Assembly (NCBI GenBank): GCA_012295275.1
Contig: CM022675.1
Span: 10,919,516 to 10,977,015, forward strand
From: Chrysomallon squamiferum
Taxonomy: Eukaryota; Mollusca; Gastropoda; Neomphalida; Peltospiridae
Reading direction: 5' to 3'
Length of the DNA stretch: 57,500 nucleotides
Part shown: positions 35,861 through 49,015 of the stretch, piece by piece
Position numbering within the stretch: the stretch's first letter is position 1
How the letters are laid out: every line of letters starts with the position of its first letter
Notes under the pieces: model-generated
What the model was told of the DNA's origin: nothing
Databases searched by the model: none
The model's input: only the letters and a program-made list of their open reading frames with translations
Made by a program: the position numbers and the translations under genes

Positions 35861-36500
35861 ACAAATCTATATTGACATCTATTTTACATTGGACCATTTC
35901 AAAAAAGATTTCAAAATATACAACATAGATATTTTTTTTGTATGATTAATAATCGACGATAAAGTATCGATATATGCTACTATTCGAGAAAACAGATATT
36001 TGTGATAATCGCGTGGAATATGTAGCAAAAGGGGATGAATTTTGAGAAATTAATGATTTCGAAATTGAGTTTCTCACAAGCACTCATACAAACAAACATA
36101 CATACATACACACAAACAAACAAACAAATATATATACATACACACAAACAAACAAACAAATATATATACATACACACAAACAAACAAATATATATATACA
36201 TACACACATACTCACACATACACACATAGAAACATACGTACATACCTATATACATATACAATACAATCATACGTGCATACATATACACACATGCATGCAT
36301 GCATTACTATATACATTTATTTGTCTCGCTCTAATTTCTGTTTGTTTTTGTAGGCCATTTTACTGCTTTCCAATCATTCTGTCATTCAGTCAATAATTCT
36401 TTGAAGCCTTCCATCCATCCATCCATCCATCCATCAATCCATCCGTCTGTCTCTCTGTCTGTCTCTCTGTATATCTCTCTACCTATCCACATGTCTATTC
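35861..36500. repeat. Degenerate (CAAA)n/(CATA)n and (CATC)n/(GTCT)n
   Basis: About 200 unique bases precede a block of about 16-24 bp phrases (ACACAAACAAACAAAC then ATATATACATAC) repeated three times at 36110-36205, decayed CATA to 36300, and CATC then GTCT at 36413-36480. Confidence 0.82.
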
Positions 36501-36820
36501 ATTATTTCTATTTACATACCTGTATATATATTTAGTTTACAATTAGCTGTGTACGTTTTAATTAACCTAACTGACAGTATGCAAATTTTATTACAAACAA
36601 CAAATACGTAAACAATAATGGTACATGATATTTATTTAAAACAATGACTGAAGGATGTAAGTTATAATTTAAACAACTAATATTGCCTAAAATAATCTTC
36701 AAAGAAAGAAAACGAAAGAACATACTTATAATATTAATAATAAAAATAATTTACAGTTATATTCACAATATGAAATCTCTTGTGGTAAAAATGTTTAGTG
36801 ATATGTTTCACTCTTAATTA
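36501..36820. other. Unique AT-rich intergenic DNA
   Basis: No gene or repeat is recognised. Confidence 0.4.
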
Positions 36821-36832
36821 ATAATAATAATG

Positions 36833-36867
<35 letters not shown>

Positions 36868-37157
36868 CATAGTAATAATAATAATAATAATAAGGAAACA
36901 TAAAAATAATCATCATCAACATCATCATCATAATAATTATATTCTGACACAAAATTATAAAGAATATAAATATTTGGTAACCTCGGTGTTTTCTAATAAC
37001 AGATTTGCTGTAAGAAAATGTTAAATAATTATTCAAGTATCAAGGTAATATTTAAAAGACAAAAAAGCCCGATTTTGTTGATATGTACTATATTTTTTGA
37101 AATTATATCTTTGGTTTTATAACAAATATATTAAACTGTTAAAATTAAAAGTGAAAC

Positions 37158-37225
<68 letters not shown>

Positions 37226-37336
37226 ACAAATTGTATTTTGTTTTACTCCAAAAATAAAGTGAAATTAAAACTAATGTTTCTAGTTATAAATGTCGGTTCG
37301 GTTTATGCTTAGATTATTACATCTTTATACACCGAT

Positions 37337-37402
<66 letters not shown>

Positions 37403-37410
37403 TATAATTA
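36821..37410. repeat. (AAT)n, (AAAT)n and (AAT)n tracts
   Basis: AAT at 36822-36892, pure AAAT at 37161-37227 and AAT at 37339-37402, separated by unique sequence of 110-270 bases. Confidence 0.92.
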
Positions 37411-37695
37411 TAATTGTGATAACACTGTCGTCATTTACTAATTAACTACTGCACCTTTGAAAAGCTGCCCTTAATTTTATTATTATTATTTTTGTTTTTT
37501 TACAAGAACAGTATCTAATTCGTTATCGTTATTTATATCGAAAAAGTATATGGAACTCTAAAACGGTAAACATTTTTAAAACATTCATTAAAATTAACAG
37601 AAGTGAAAAGATTAACACAGATACACTACATATAGGGAGTCAGAACATATATATACATATACATATATATATATATGTGTGTGTGTGTGTATCTG
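37411..37695. other. Unique spacer ending in TA/GT repeat
   Basis: Unique AT-rich sequence with TA then GT at 37650-37692, the last long microsatellite before the homeobox region. Confidence 0.45.
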
Positions 37696-38591
37696 TTATT
37701 TAAAATATTTATTATTTAATTACACTTTTTCATTTAATTTACACTTTCACATCACATTATATATTTTTTTGTTATTTTTCATCTAGCAGCGAAATATTGA
37801 AAACATCGAGACATTGAAATAAATGATAATGAAAAACGATGTGAGACAATGTACCAAATAGTACGATTCTCCGAATCATGGTGCTGAAATTTAGCGAAGA
37901 TTTTTTTGTTTTGTTGTTTTTGTTTGTTTTTGTTTTTGTTATGAGACAGTTTCCAGGCTCGATTCTCACGACATCTAAGAGGCCTGTGTGTCTTTTGTCA
38001 CAAATACCCTGAGTAACCGAGACTTCCTGTTAGTTTTATTTTTTTGTATTTTGAAATTTGACTTCATTTTTTTTTTTTTCTTTTCCTCGCCATTATTTTC
38101 TTCTTTTTCTTCGTCTTCTTCTTCTTCATTCTGTTTATTTTTTTTTTTCTTTAACGGGATTGTGGACATACGGTCTTTCTACAGAAACTATGGGTCATAT
38201 TTTTGCATGCTACCTGCAGGCAAATGTTCAAGCATGCATTACTGGGCACAGCCGTTTTACGTCACTACAGAAGTCTGTCCGTGAGACAGAGAATTCTTTT
38301 TCGACAACTCCACACTTACATCGTCATCTATCATAAAGACTTTACTATCCATTTAAATCCAGAATTAAAACTAAAGTTACGTTTTCTGTTTTCTTCTCCT
38401 AGATTTAATCACATCTGCATCTAACTTGCACGTGAATCGCAACCGTTCTTGCACCGGATAGGTCGTTTCTCAAATGACGTCATAACACTTACGGAAATAT
38501 CCGACGTAGGACGAAAAAAAATTGATATTATAATTTTCTGGTCACAAAACCGACTCAGAACAAAACTGGCAATAACACCATTTTTTTTCAG
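37696..38591 (-). other. Lox5 3' flank, microsatellite-poor
   Basis: Downstream of the Lox5 stop on the minus strand. Part may be 3' UTR if the transcript does not end at the nearest poly-A signals. It contains T-rich patches at 38035-38155 but no long microsatellite, and 38155-38520 is of good complexity. No separate gene is recognised on either strand. Confidence 0.45.
38475..38482. promoter_or_regulatory. Palindromic CRE TGACGTCA
   Basis: An exact cAMP-response-element palindrome about 230 bases past the Lox5 stop codon. The match is exact. Its use is unproven. Confidence 0.3.
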
Positions 38592-38712
38592 TTTATTTCT
38601 CACTTCTGTTCTTAACTTTCTTTTTATGTTTTGTTTTTTTTATAATAATTTTTTTCTTAAATACAAAGACATTTAATTTTATTATTTTTGGGGATCCAAT
38701 GACGTAATAATG
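38592..38712 (-). other. Probable Lox5 3' UTR with two poly-A signals
   Basis: AATAAA occurs on the minus strand at 38678-38683, about 30 bases past the stop, and again at 38592-38597, about 115 bases past the stop. Either would give a very short 3' UTR. Hox 3' UTRs are often longer, so the true end may lie further downstream. Confidence 0.45.
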
Positions 38713-39810
<1,098 letters not shown>

Positions 39811-39935
39811 AAAAAATAAATAAATAAACAAACAAATAAACAAACAAATAAATAAATAAAGAAAGAAAGAAAGAAAGAAAGAATGAAAAAAAGAAAGAAA
39901 AATAATTAAAAAAATAATAATAAAAACATATTTGG
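39811..39935. repeat. (AAAT)n/(AAAC)n/(GAAA)n tract
   Basis: AAAT and AAAC units at 39813-39860 followed by GAAA units to about 39900. Confidence 0.88.
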
Positions 39936-40395
39936 CCGTAATTGTCTTACATTCAAATATGGATTAATAGAAGTCTTACATCATATTAAGCAGTGGTAGA
40001 AAAACTAATCCGAATTAATAAACTTATTCAAATTAAACAGAATCAATTATGGTTTTCTCGATTTCCATTTAGCGTAACTCAAAGATCTACGCAGACGTTA
40101 TGGTCGTTTCTTGAGTGTTTTGAATTTCCATAAATACATAACAAATTTTCCACTTTTTGACCCAGGCTGAATTTTTCATTGTTTCCATCACGGCAGAGAA
40201 CTGCAGAGATCGTGTAGTCACTTGATCTCGGGTTTTGTAATCGTGACATTCATGTCCTGTTTAAGTAAGAATTTATTCCGTTCAATCTTTAGAAAGGAAT
40301 ATATTTGTAAATGCGACTCAAGGGAGGTAAGTCACAAACTTTACTGGCCACACGAAGAATAAGTTTGAAGAGAAGCAATCAACTTTTTATAGCTT
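39936..40395. other. Intronic unique sequence
   Basis: Normal-complexity sequence. A plus-strand GAG|GTAAGT donor-like word lies near 40325 but on the wrong strand for Lox5 and without a supporting exon. Confidence 0.4.
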
Positions 40396-40700
40396 ATTGT
40401 ATGAGTATGTGTATATTTGTGTACGTGTGTATGTATGTGTGTGTGAGTGTACGTAACTGTATGTATGCATCTGTGTGTGTATATATGTGTGTGTGTGTGT
40501 GTGTGTTTGTGTGTGTGTGTATGTGTGTGTATATATATGTGTGTGTGTGTTTGTGTGTATCTGTGTGTATGTATATATGTGTGTGTGTCTGTTTGTGTTT
40601 GTGTTTGTTTATATATGCATATGCGACTATTTGTATATATTTATGTATGTGTTTTATGTGTATTTTATGTGTGTACAATCTCTGTGTGTGTGAAACAATT
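40396..40700. repeat. Degenerate (GT)n/(GTAT)n, ~300 bases
   Basis: Interrupted GT, GTAT and TATATG units; the Val/Cys and opposite His/Thr/Tyr frames are repeat translations. Confidence 0.9.
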
Positions 40701-41180
40701 ATGTATATATCTGAAATTTTTTATTAAATTATTTTCAACGTTCATTCGAAGATTATTTATCGTTTAAATTGTTATAAAAAAATACAAAGCCTACAACGTC
40801 CAGCTAATATTTTAAACTTCGCTAAACCGTTAGTTTCATTCATTCTTTCTCTCTTTCCTTAATTCTTCCATCGTTCGTTCTTTCCTAACTACAAACGCTT
40901 AAATTCGTTTATCGCCATGAATAATTTCAGATAAATATCGCCATAGACACATCGCTTTTACTCTTAGTTTCTGTACATAGGAGAAACACATTTTTATCGG
41001 TATTTTTAAACTGGCCGAAAGCAATTTCCCGTTACTGAGTCAGTAGGTCTGGTAACTTGTAAAAAAAAAAATAGTGTAATATATCTGATTTTTAATTCAC
41101 CTTTTAATTCTGAAAATAACAGTTAATGTTGTGGTTATATTGTACGTGTTGTAGTTTAGAAAATGGTGATTGAATATAAT
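40701..41180. other. Intronic unique sequence
   Basis: No exon or repeat is recognised beyond a short A-run at about 41060-41070. Confidence 0.4.
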
Positions 41181-41358
41181 ATTACAAGTGAGACATAAAT
41201 AAATAAAGAAAGAGATGATGAAATGAAATAAAATTGAAATAAAATAAAATAAGTAAGTAAATAAATGAATGAATAAATAAATGTAATTTCAACTCAGCAA
41301 ATGCTAAGTTATAAATTAAATTAACAACTACTAGAAAAAATAAATTTTAATAATAATG

Positions 41359-41405
<47 letters not shown>

Positions 41406-41560
41406 TATTTATTCATTCATTCATTTATTTATTAACTATGTATGTATATGTGTATCTAAGTACGTACGTTTGTACAAATAAATTCGTATTAATTGTTTTC
41501 ATATTTTTATTTATTCATTTATTCATTCATTCATTCATTCATTCATTTGTTTATTTATTA
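41181..41560. repeat. (AAAT)n, (AAT)n and (CATT)n tracts
   Basis: AAAT/GAAT near 41195-41285, AAT at 41361-41402, ATTC/ATTT at 41405-41435 and 41508-41560. Confidence 0.85.
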
Positions 41561-41965
41561 TTAATAATTTGTTTAAGATACCACCAATACATGTAAAGCT
41601 CTGTTTTTAGAAGCTGAAAATGTTCACGTAATTCTCTGACCTATTTCTGTACCTGCTCGGCAATAATAAAACTGTTTAACTTACATGAAGATATTTTTGT
41701 CCTACGCGAACATAAAAATATCCTGAGGTATTTAAAAAATAAGTGTTCATTTACTTTTTCATGCATAAGAAAGAAAAAAAAAAAATATATATATATACCC
41801 ACACATACACCTATGTATGTATGTATGTATGTATGTATGTATGTGTGTGTTTCTAAATATATATGTATGTATGTATGTATATACATATATTATATAGAAA
41901 CACATACATACATACATACATATATATATATATATGTATATATGTATATATGTATATATGTATGT
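41561..41965. repeat. (GTAT)n and (CATA)n in opposite orientation
   Basis: After unique sequence to about 41770: TA, GTAT at 41814-41842, a second GTAT at 41863-41880, then CATA at 41901-41922 and TATG to 41965. GTAT and CATA arms are complementary and could form a hairpin centred near 41890. Confidence 0.88.
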
Positions 41966-42720
41966 ATTCTTCTGCTATTCATCTATCCGTCTGTCCATAT
42001 TTCTATTCTTTCAGTCAATAGTTCTATTTTCCCCTAACAAGGAGAATTTCTATAACGACATCACGAAACTGATAAACAGCAGCAGTCTTCAGTTTCTTTT
42101 TTAGTGTTTACAGTTACGGCCGCTAGACGTACATTTCTCTACACTCAGCTTTTCGCAGCAAACTAAACCGCAAAGTCACTACGGGCTTTATCTATGTATG
42201 TATGTATGTATGTACGTATGTATATATATATATATATATATAGAACGTAATAATCCCTTGAAATCGCCGACAGGCTGCTAAAGTGATTTATCTATGTGTC
42301 GAAAGCTTGGAGAAGTATTTCCTTTGATGTCAATTAATACAGGCGGACGTAATGTTGGGGACGCGTGTGGTCGAGGTAGAAAAATGTTGTATAAGCGATT
42401 AACAGATACGAATTTGTACCTGCGTGTGTTTGTGTGTATGTCACCGTTATGTAATTGTGCGAGCGTTACTGTTGTTGTCGTTGTTGCTGCTGTTTTTGTG
42501 TAATTATTATTGTTGTTGTTGTTTGAATGTTGCTGTTGTAGTTATTACTGGTACTACAAATACATGACGGTGTATATGTATATGAATGTATTTGTATATT
42601 TATGTATATGTATAATTTGTTGTGTATGTGTGTATGATGTATATAGAGACACTCAAAAACACAGCTTTTAAAATGTAATTAATTCACAGACACGTACACA
42701 TATGTAAATACATAAGTAGT
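41966..42720. other. Complex intronic islands around a (GTAT)n tract
   Basis: 41970-42185 and 42245-42480 are CpG-containing and non-repetitive. A GTAT/TA tract sits at 42193-42242, and decayed GTT/GTAT at 42500-42640. No exon is recognised. Confidence 0.42.
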
Positions 42721-42754
42721 GATATAAATAAATAAATAAATAAAAATCTTAAAA

Positions 42755-42785
<31 letters not shown>

Positions 42786-42806
42786 AAGTCTTAAAATACT
42801 TTCAGA

Positions 42807-42857
<51 letters not shown>

Positions 42858-42875
42858 CGTTGTTGTTGTTGTTGA
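42721..42875. repeat. (AAAT)n and (ATT)n-(GTT)n tracts
   Basis: AAAT at 42726-42787 with one unique break, ATT at 42808-42857, then GTT at 42858-42873. Confidence 0.93.
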
Positions 42876-44240
42876 CGACGATGTCATAGACTAACTTATG
42901 TCGCTACCGTAGCAGTTGGCTGCGACAATGACTCTGTCGAACTGGTACAATTTATCCACGTTACGTACGCAAAACAAAACAACAAAGAACCACGAAACAA
43001 AGAAAAGCTGACTGCCGTGATTCTAATGTTTATTCTCCTCGTTCAGAAATTCTGGCTTATTGGTGACAATTACTACTTCTTTTTTTTTTTTTTTTCTTAT
43101 TCATCTCTCGTCAAGTTCAGCACGGTTTGTTTTGTGAGCTAAATGTTTTATTAGACTCCCTCTTAATAACGTGCCATCGTAAACTATTCACAGCTTCCGA
43201 TTGTCATTCTCGCTGAGGTTTACGTTATTAGTTAAAAGCTACTTGCACTTAACAGTAATCGGTTTGTTTAAAGGATTTAATTTCTTTTCTCATTTTTTTT
43301 CTTTTTTTTTTTTTTTTTTAGGAGAATTTGTTTTGTTTAATTCTTGTCCCCTCCCTTCTCCATCCCTCAAGAACCCCAATAAAACTCAGTTAAGCATCGA
43401 TTTCAAACTGTCAGAAGCTTCTGTCAATTACAACATGGCGAGAGTGACAAAAGTGACTCGTAAAACTTACGCGAACGTGTTTGAAAGCAATAAACGAGTA
43501 TTTCGTCTTTGTCAAAAAAAAAAAACACGGTACAATTGCGAGTCAATAGATTTTTCAGCTGCAATAAACCAATTTGGTTTACTCACCGTTTCGTTAATTT
43601 CAACTTCCCGAGGCCTCGCCGAAAACCCACGAAATTAGCGAGTATTTGGTTTGTCACTTTCAAATAAACAAATAAAATAAAATAAAATAAAATTAGGGGA
43701 AATAAATAAATAAACACGGACATCGCATAATTGACCATACCATCTAGCACGTGCGAAACACGTCATCCGCGTGATATATGACGTTGATGATGATGATGAT
43801 GACGACGATGACGGCGGTGGGCTTGCAAGAAATGTTACAACGTCTTTAAAAGACACTTTTGTTTCGAGCGATCCGCAGATCGGCGTATATGTGACTTGTA
43901 ATAAATGTGACACGACCTCCGACCTTTGAACTGTTCCGAGGTGTGCTGTCCTTTTATGGAGATTTATTAGAGTTTAAGCAGTGAGCGTTTTCAACCGTGC
44001 AGCGTACATCTGACAGTTGTTAGCAGACGTGAATTGCGATTTCTCTTTGAACCCAGGTGATCAGCTAGTTAGCGAAACAACCCTCGTTTTTACGAAACGG
44101 AAAAAAAAAAAAAAAAAAACTTTGAACGGGAAACGAGCCTGGTGATATTTACGACCGGGTATTTGTACACATAATACTGCACAATTTCCTTGTATTGTAA
44201 AATGTAATAATTCAGTGAAGATAACTACTGCTACTTCTAC
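42876..44240. other. Longest complex intronic region
   Basis: About 1.3 kb of mostly non-repetitive CpG-containing sequence broken only by T- or A-runs at 43079-43095, 43300-43319 and 44100-44119 and a GAT run near 43783-43801. A 145-residue plus frame (43201-43638) reads through the T-run as poly-Phe and has no recognised domain. A CACGTG E-box (43748-43753) and an ACGTCAT/ATGACGT inverted repeat (43760-43784) lie close together. It is a candidate enhancer by inference. Confidence 0.42.
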
Positions 44241-44387
44241 GATGATGATGGTGATGATGATGATGATGATGATGATGTCAGTGATGATAATAATGGTAGT
44301 CATGCCGATGTTGATGATCGTAACGATTGTGATAACAGCAATAATAACAACGCAACAACAACAACAACACCAATAATAATAGTAGAA

Positions 44388-44422
<35 letters not shown>

Positions 44423-44465
44423 TACAATGAAGTAAAGGAAAAAATAGTTGACGTGATAACAATAA
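44241..44465. repeat. (GAT)n, (AAC)n and (AAT)n tracts
   Basis: GAT at 44240-44276, decayed GAT/AAC to 44375, and AAT at 44385-44422. Confidence 0.88.
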
Positions 44466-44583
44466 TAAATATATTCATTTCAAGAAAATAGTTACATTGT
44501 AAGCAACATTATATAAAGAAATGAACAAATTATACCATCGGCTGTAAGGAAATAAAAATTATATATTCAATATTATTATTACA

Positions 44584-44630
<47 letters not shown>

Positions 44631-44733
44631 GAATCGTGATTGGTAAATAGAAAAGAAAAGAAAAGAGAAAGAAAACACAACAGAACAAACAAACAAGTGA
44701 ACAAACACGCAAGTTAACATCCAGCGTGCCACA

Positions 44734-44776
<43 letters not shown>

Positions 44777-44850
44777 ATATAGAAATAAATAAACAAACAG
44801 ACAAATAAACAAAAATATAATCAAACAAATAATTACATAAATAAATAAAT
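44466..44850. repeat. (ATT)n and (AAAT)n tracts
   Basis: ATT at 44573-44630 and AAAT at 44735-44790 with later AAAC/AAAT copies; about 100 unique bases lie before each. Confidence 0.9.
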
Positions 44851-44923
44851 AAACAAATCTTAATCTGTAATTATTTTATCTTTGATATTCGAAAGTTAAT
44901 TTAAAATTTTAAACATGTTCACA

Positions 44924-45019
<96 letters not shown>

Positions 45020-45040
45020 TACACACACACACACACACGT
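44851..45040. repeat. 92-base (CT)n and (CA)n
   Basis: Uninterrupted CT at 44925-45016 followed by CA at 45021-45038. Confidence 0.95.
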
Positions 45041-45415
45041 GTAATGTATTGGAAACTTTAACGTAAAGCAACTAATATGGGTGGATATATAACAGACCAC
45101 AATACAAACAAAATGTAGGTTATTAAAATCATTAAAATAATAATAAACTGATAGACAAGGCATAGTCCCATAATACCCATAGGATGCAATACTTATTTTA
45201 ACATAGATGACTGGAATTACAAGCAGAGCTGAATATACTGCCAGACAGCCAGATAGACAGAAAGTCAGAGATACATGGAAACATTAGAGAAAAACAGAAT
45301 TATATAAAGAGACGGACAGATACATAAATAGTTAGAAAAGCTTGTTTTTGTGTCAGAATGGTGGCGCTTATACACAGATAGAGATAAACATCGAAAAGTA
45401 TTAAGGTTGATAATA
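45041..45415. other. Intronic unique sequence
   Basis: No exon or repeat of note; loose GACAGA phrases at 45235-45330. Confidence 0.4.
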
Positions 45416-45800
45416 CAATGACTACTATGAATACTACTACTACTACTACTAGTACTAGTACGACTACTAGTGCTGCTATGCCATTACTATTACTATTACT
45501 AGTACAGAAACAGCAACATCTATTAGTACTGCTTCTACTGCAACAAATACTCCCACTACTATTATTATCAATATTAAAATCTAGTAGCAGTTCAAATAGT
45601 ATTGCTAAAGATGTTCAAAAAAAAAAAAATGCCAGACAATTTTCTTTATTGTGTGAGAAGTATCAATATATTATTATGTAATCATATATATGTATGTAAG
45701 TACGTTTATATGTTTATATATGTAAGTATGTATGTGTGTGTTTATATATATATATATGGGTATATGTGGACAAACATATATATTAGAGTATGTGTATATA
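45416..45800. repeat. Degenerate (ACT)n and (GTAT)n
   Basis: Decayed ACT/AGT triplets at 45418-45600, an A-run near 45618-45629, and TATG/TA units at 45686-45785. Confidence 0.85.
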
Positions 45801-46297
45801 TCAGTATTTTGTTTGTGTTTGTATGTAGACAAACATATAAATAAATACAAAATATTCAACAAAGAAATTTCTATGAAACCAAAGCTCTTAACATCTATTT
45901 ATTCTTTTCCTTTTTTTTTTTTTTTCTCTTAACTTTTTTTCACTTTTTACTCGCGTACGACATATTCACTTTTCAGCTAACATTCTCACCTTGTTCTTGT
46001 GGGAGAATAATGCGTGTTATAAAATGTTTATACAGGCCGCCACAAGTCGCTTTGAATTTCTACAATACAGATGAAGGGAGCCCTCACAGATAGTGCGAAA
46101 TTTGCCAGAAGGGAAACTTAAAAGATAACGATCTAAAGTACATCTGCTGGACTGATAGGAGATACAGCACAGCTCTCTGTGTGTATATCATAAGTAAAAA
46201 TTTACTTAACCTTGGATTGGTTTTAATACGCATGTAGGTAGAAATAGTGGTTAGTGTGGTATAGCAATGTGTGGTTGTTGTTGTATGAATATATATA
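45801..46297. other. Intronic unique sequence
   Basis: T-run at 45910-45926. 45950-46250 is of normal complexity. No exon is recognised. Confidence 0.4.
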
Positions 46298-46470
46298 GGT
46301 ATTAAATAGTATTTAATATCATTGAATATATAGGTAGTGGTGAATAGTATTTAATATCATTGAATATATAGGTAGTAAATAGTATTTAATATCATTGAAT
46401 ATATAGGTGGTAAATAGTATTTAATATCATTGAATATATAGGTAGTAAATGGTATTTAATATCATTGAAT
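46298..46470. repeat. 35 bp minisatellite, five copies
   Basis: Unit GGTAGTAAATAGTATTTAAT plus ATCATTGAATATATA. Copies start at 46298, 46333 (38 bases, with a 3-base insertion), 46371, 46406 and 46441. The copies differ by one or two bases, and the last diverges after ATTGAAT. Confidence 0.95.
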
Positions 46471-46584
46471 CTTTTGAATATTATTTGTTGTGAATATTTG
46501 TTTAGTTTTATTTTGTGTTTGTTTTTGTTATTTATTTATTTACTGTTGTTGGTTTATTTTATTTACTATTATTACCATTATTAC

Positions 46585-46619
<35 letters not shown>

Positions 46620-46660
46620 GTTATTATTATTGTTGTTGTTGTTGTTGTTGTTGTTGCTAT
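46471..46660. repeat. (ATT)n-(GTT)n tract
   Basis: ATT triplets at 46567-46632 with one GTT interruption, then GTT at 46631-46656, preceded by T-rich sequence. Confidence 0.9.
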
Positions 46661-47225
46661 TTATTTACGTATTTGGTCTTATTATTATTTTTATTTTTTG
46701 TATGTTTGTTAATTGAATGACAACGATACATCTAACAAATTAATTTCAGCAAACAAAGCAATTAATTTATTTCATTTACACACACGCCCACACCCACACA
46801 CATACGCACCGAAGCAGATATTACTTTCTTTGTTTTTAAACAAGTTCTAAAACTGTTGAAATTATTATCATAAATGTGCACGTTTCTCACCATTAATCCT
46901 ATTAATAATAATAATTAAAAAAAAAACATAATAATAATAAATAAAACAAATTAAAAGAAAATTAAAAAATAAATAAAATAAAAATAATAAAACAACGTAC
47001 GAACAGAAAATACAATTTACAGTTGAATACTGAAATCTGTCCTATGACGAGATAAAGGAAAAATCGATTAAACTCACAAATGACGATAATAGTATTATTC
47101 GAGTTTGCCGGAGGAGAAAACAAGCGTGAATGTAATATATTACAAAATGGAGTAATGTAGATGTGTTTCATGTGACCTTCGTCTGCTATCTCCGATATTA
47201 ATTTATTAATATTAATATGAAATGA
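46661..47225. other. Intronic AT-rich sequence
   Basis: A-rich with AAT/AAAT near 46905-46990. The remainder is unique. No exon is recognised. Confidence 0.42.
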
Positions 47226-47315
47226 TACTCCTATTGTGACTGCGACTGCAATTACTACTACTACTACTGCTAATAATTAATAACAATACTATTCCTACTA
47301 CTACTACGATTACTG

Positions 47316-47349
<34 letters not shown>

Positions 47350-47690
47350 ATAACAATAACTATTCCTACTACTATTACGATTACTGATGCTGATGCTACT
47401 ACTACTGCTACTACTACTACTAATTCTGCTGCTGCTACTACTACTACTACTACTAATACTATACTACTATAACTCTACCATTAGAACTATTATTACAACT
47501 ATCAGTACGATTACTACTTCGACTGCGGATACTGATACTACCACTACTGCAGTTATCAGACTAATATACTATTTTATGTTTTTTAGGTTCACTGTTGAGA
47601 CCGTTCTACTACTAATACTATTACTACTACCGCAACGCACGCTACTGCTGCTACTACGACGACATAATTATTAAACGATAAGTTCGTTAC
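47226..47690. repeat. Long degenerate (ACT)n domain
   Basis: About 430 bases of decayed ACT/ATT/GCT triplets, with a purer block at 47320-47350. A phrase of about 55 bases (TAATAACAATA-CTATTCCTACTA) is duplicated near 47276 and 47348. Confidence 0.88.
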
Positions 47691-47940
47691 CTCTTTTTTT
47701 TATTATTATAATTAAATAATAAAGCAAAATCTTCAGTTAAATAAATGAATGCCTATTAAAATAATTCTCCATATTTTGAAAATTATTTATTTATTTATTT
47801 AATTATTTATGTATTTATTACTACTACTACTACTACTACTACTAGTTGCTATTATTATTGTTTATTTTTACTGTTGTTGTTGCCCCTGCTACGGTTTATT
47901 TTTTTTGTTGTTGTTGTTGTTGTTGTTGTTTTGATGTCGT
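47691..47940. repeat. (ATTT)n, (ACT)n and (GTT)n tracts
   Basis: ATTT at 47785-47820, ACT at 47820-47844 and GTT at 47905-47931. Confidence 0.88.
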
Positions 47941-48509
47941 TCCCTACCCCAGGACTTCTTCATTCTCCAGACGTTTGGGACAACGTGAGGATTTATCCAC
48001 GTTTTCGAGATCTTTAATTTGGTGGCCATAAAACAAACACATCAAAACGCTAAACAGGCGGAGGAGGAAACGGCGGGCTTAACCTCGAGAAATCACGAGG
48101 CACACGGTACAGGCCAATCAGCAGCAAATGAAACAGAAGTAAACCGCTGCCGCTGAATTAAAGAAAAGGCAAATAAAAGTCTAATTCTGCTGGCTCCCAT
48201 CTAATTAGAACGTTATTACGACATTTTTCACCGACGTGAATCGATAATCCCGAAACTCAACGCCAAAGTTGAACGCGCGTCACATAAATTCAGCGCGGTC
48301 GCACGATGTCGATAAATCACTTCCGGGTCAGAGTTACGACGAAATTGGTCACCCCCAACGTTCGTTGCCTTCGTCGACGTAATAGCGACGTTGGCATCTT
48401 GGCCTTTGGAAATATTGCTTCGTGCACAAGGGAGAGAGAGAGAGAAAAAAAAAAGCGAGAACACAGTGTTTTCATTGTGCGTCGTCTTGAAGGGCGTAGC
48501 TAATCGAGA
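47941..48509. other. CpG-rich complex intronic island
   Basis: About 550 bases of non-repetitive, relatively GC- and CpG-rich sequence. It contains GGCCATAAAA (near 48022, Hox/Cdx-like TTTATGG on the other strand), GGCCAATCAG (CCAAT box, 48112-48121), and TAATT and CTAATTAGA near 48180-48208. A 78-residue minus frame (48228-48464) has no hexapeptide and no recognised domain. It is the best regulatory candidate in the intron. Confidence 0.45.
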
Positions 48510-48538
48510 GGGGGGGGTGGGGGGGGGGGGGGGGGGTG
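48510..48538 (+). repeat. Poly-G tract (G8-T-G18)
   Basis: 28 of 29 bases are G, ending GTGGAGG. It can form stacked G-quadruplexes. It is unique in the window, where all other long homopolymers are A or T. Confidence 0.95.
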
Positions 48539-48793
48539 GAGGTGTGTCCCGTCAGTTTATAATGGCCTGCCATGAATGCAAAATGTTGGTCGTCGCTTTT
48601 ATATCTTTCTTTGGTTGTTTATTTTGTTTCACTCTGATTTATTTCTCGATACTTCGCTTAATAAAATTATAGTTACTGTTACTGTCGCTTCTGTTGTTTT
48701 TAGTACCCATTTCTAATATTGCTACCTTTCTTACAAGTAACGCTATTATAATTGTTTCTACTATTACTGCTATTAATATTGCTATTAATGCTG
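48539..48793. other. Intronic unique sequence
   Basis: No exon is recognised; ends in decayed ACT/ATT triplets. Confidence 0.4.

Positions 48794-49015
<222 letters not shown>

Noticed and set aside
40311-40340. Possible tiny plus-strand exon with GAG|GTAAGT donor
   Set aside because: A short ATG frame before a perfect donor word is expected by chance. It lies antisense inside the Lox5 intron and no acceptor partner or domain is visible.
43201-43638. 145-residue plus-strand frame of partly mixed composition
   Set aside because: It crosses a 20-base T-run as poly-Phe, contains a Lys-run from an A-tract, and has no recognisable domain or homologous motif.
46298-46470. CRISPR-like array, because of regular 35 bp units
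   Set aside because: The units are contiguous with no spacers, and the DNA is eukaryotic. It is a minisatellite.
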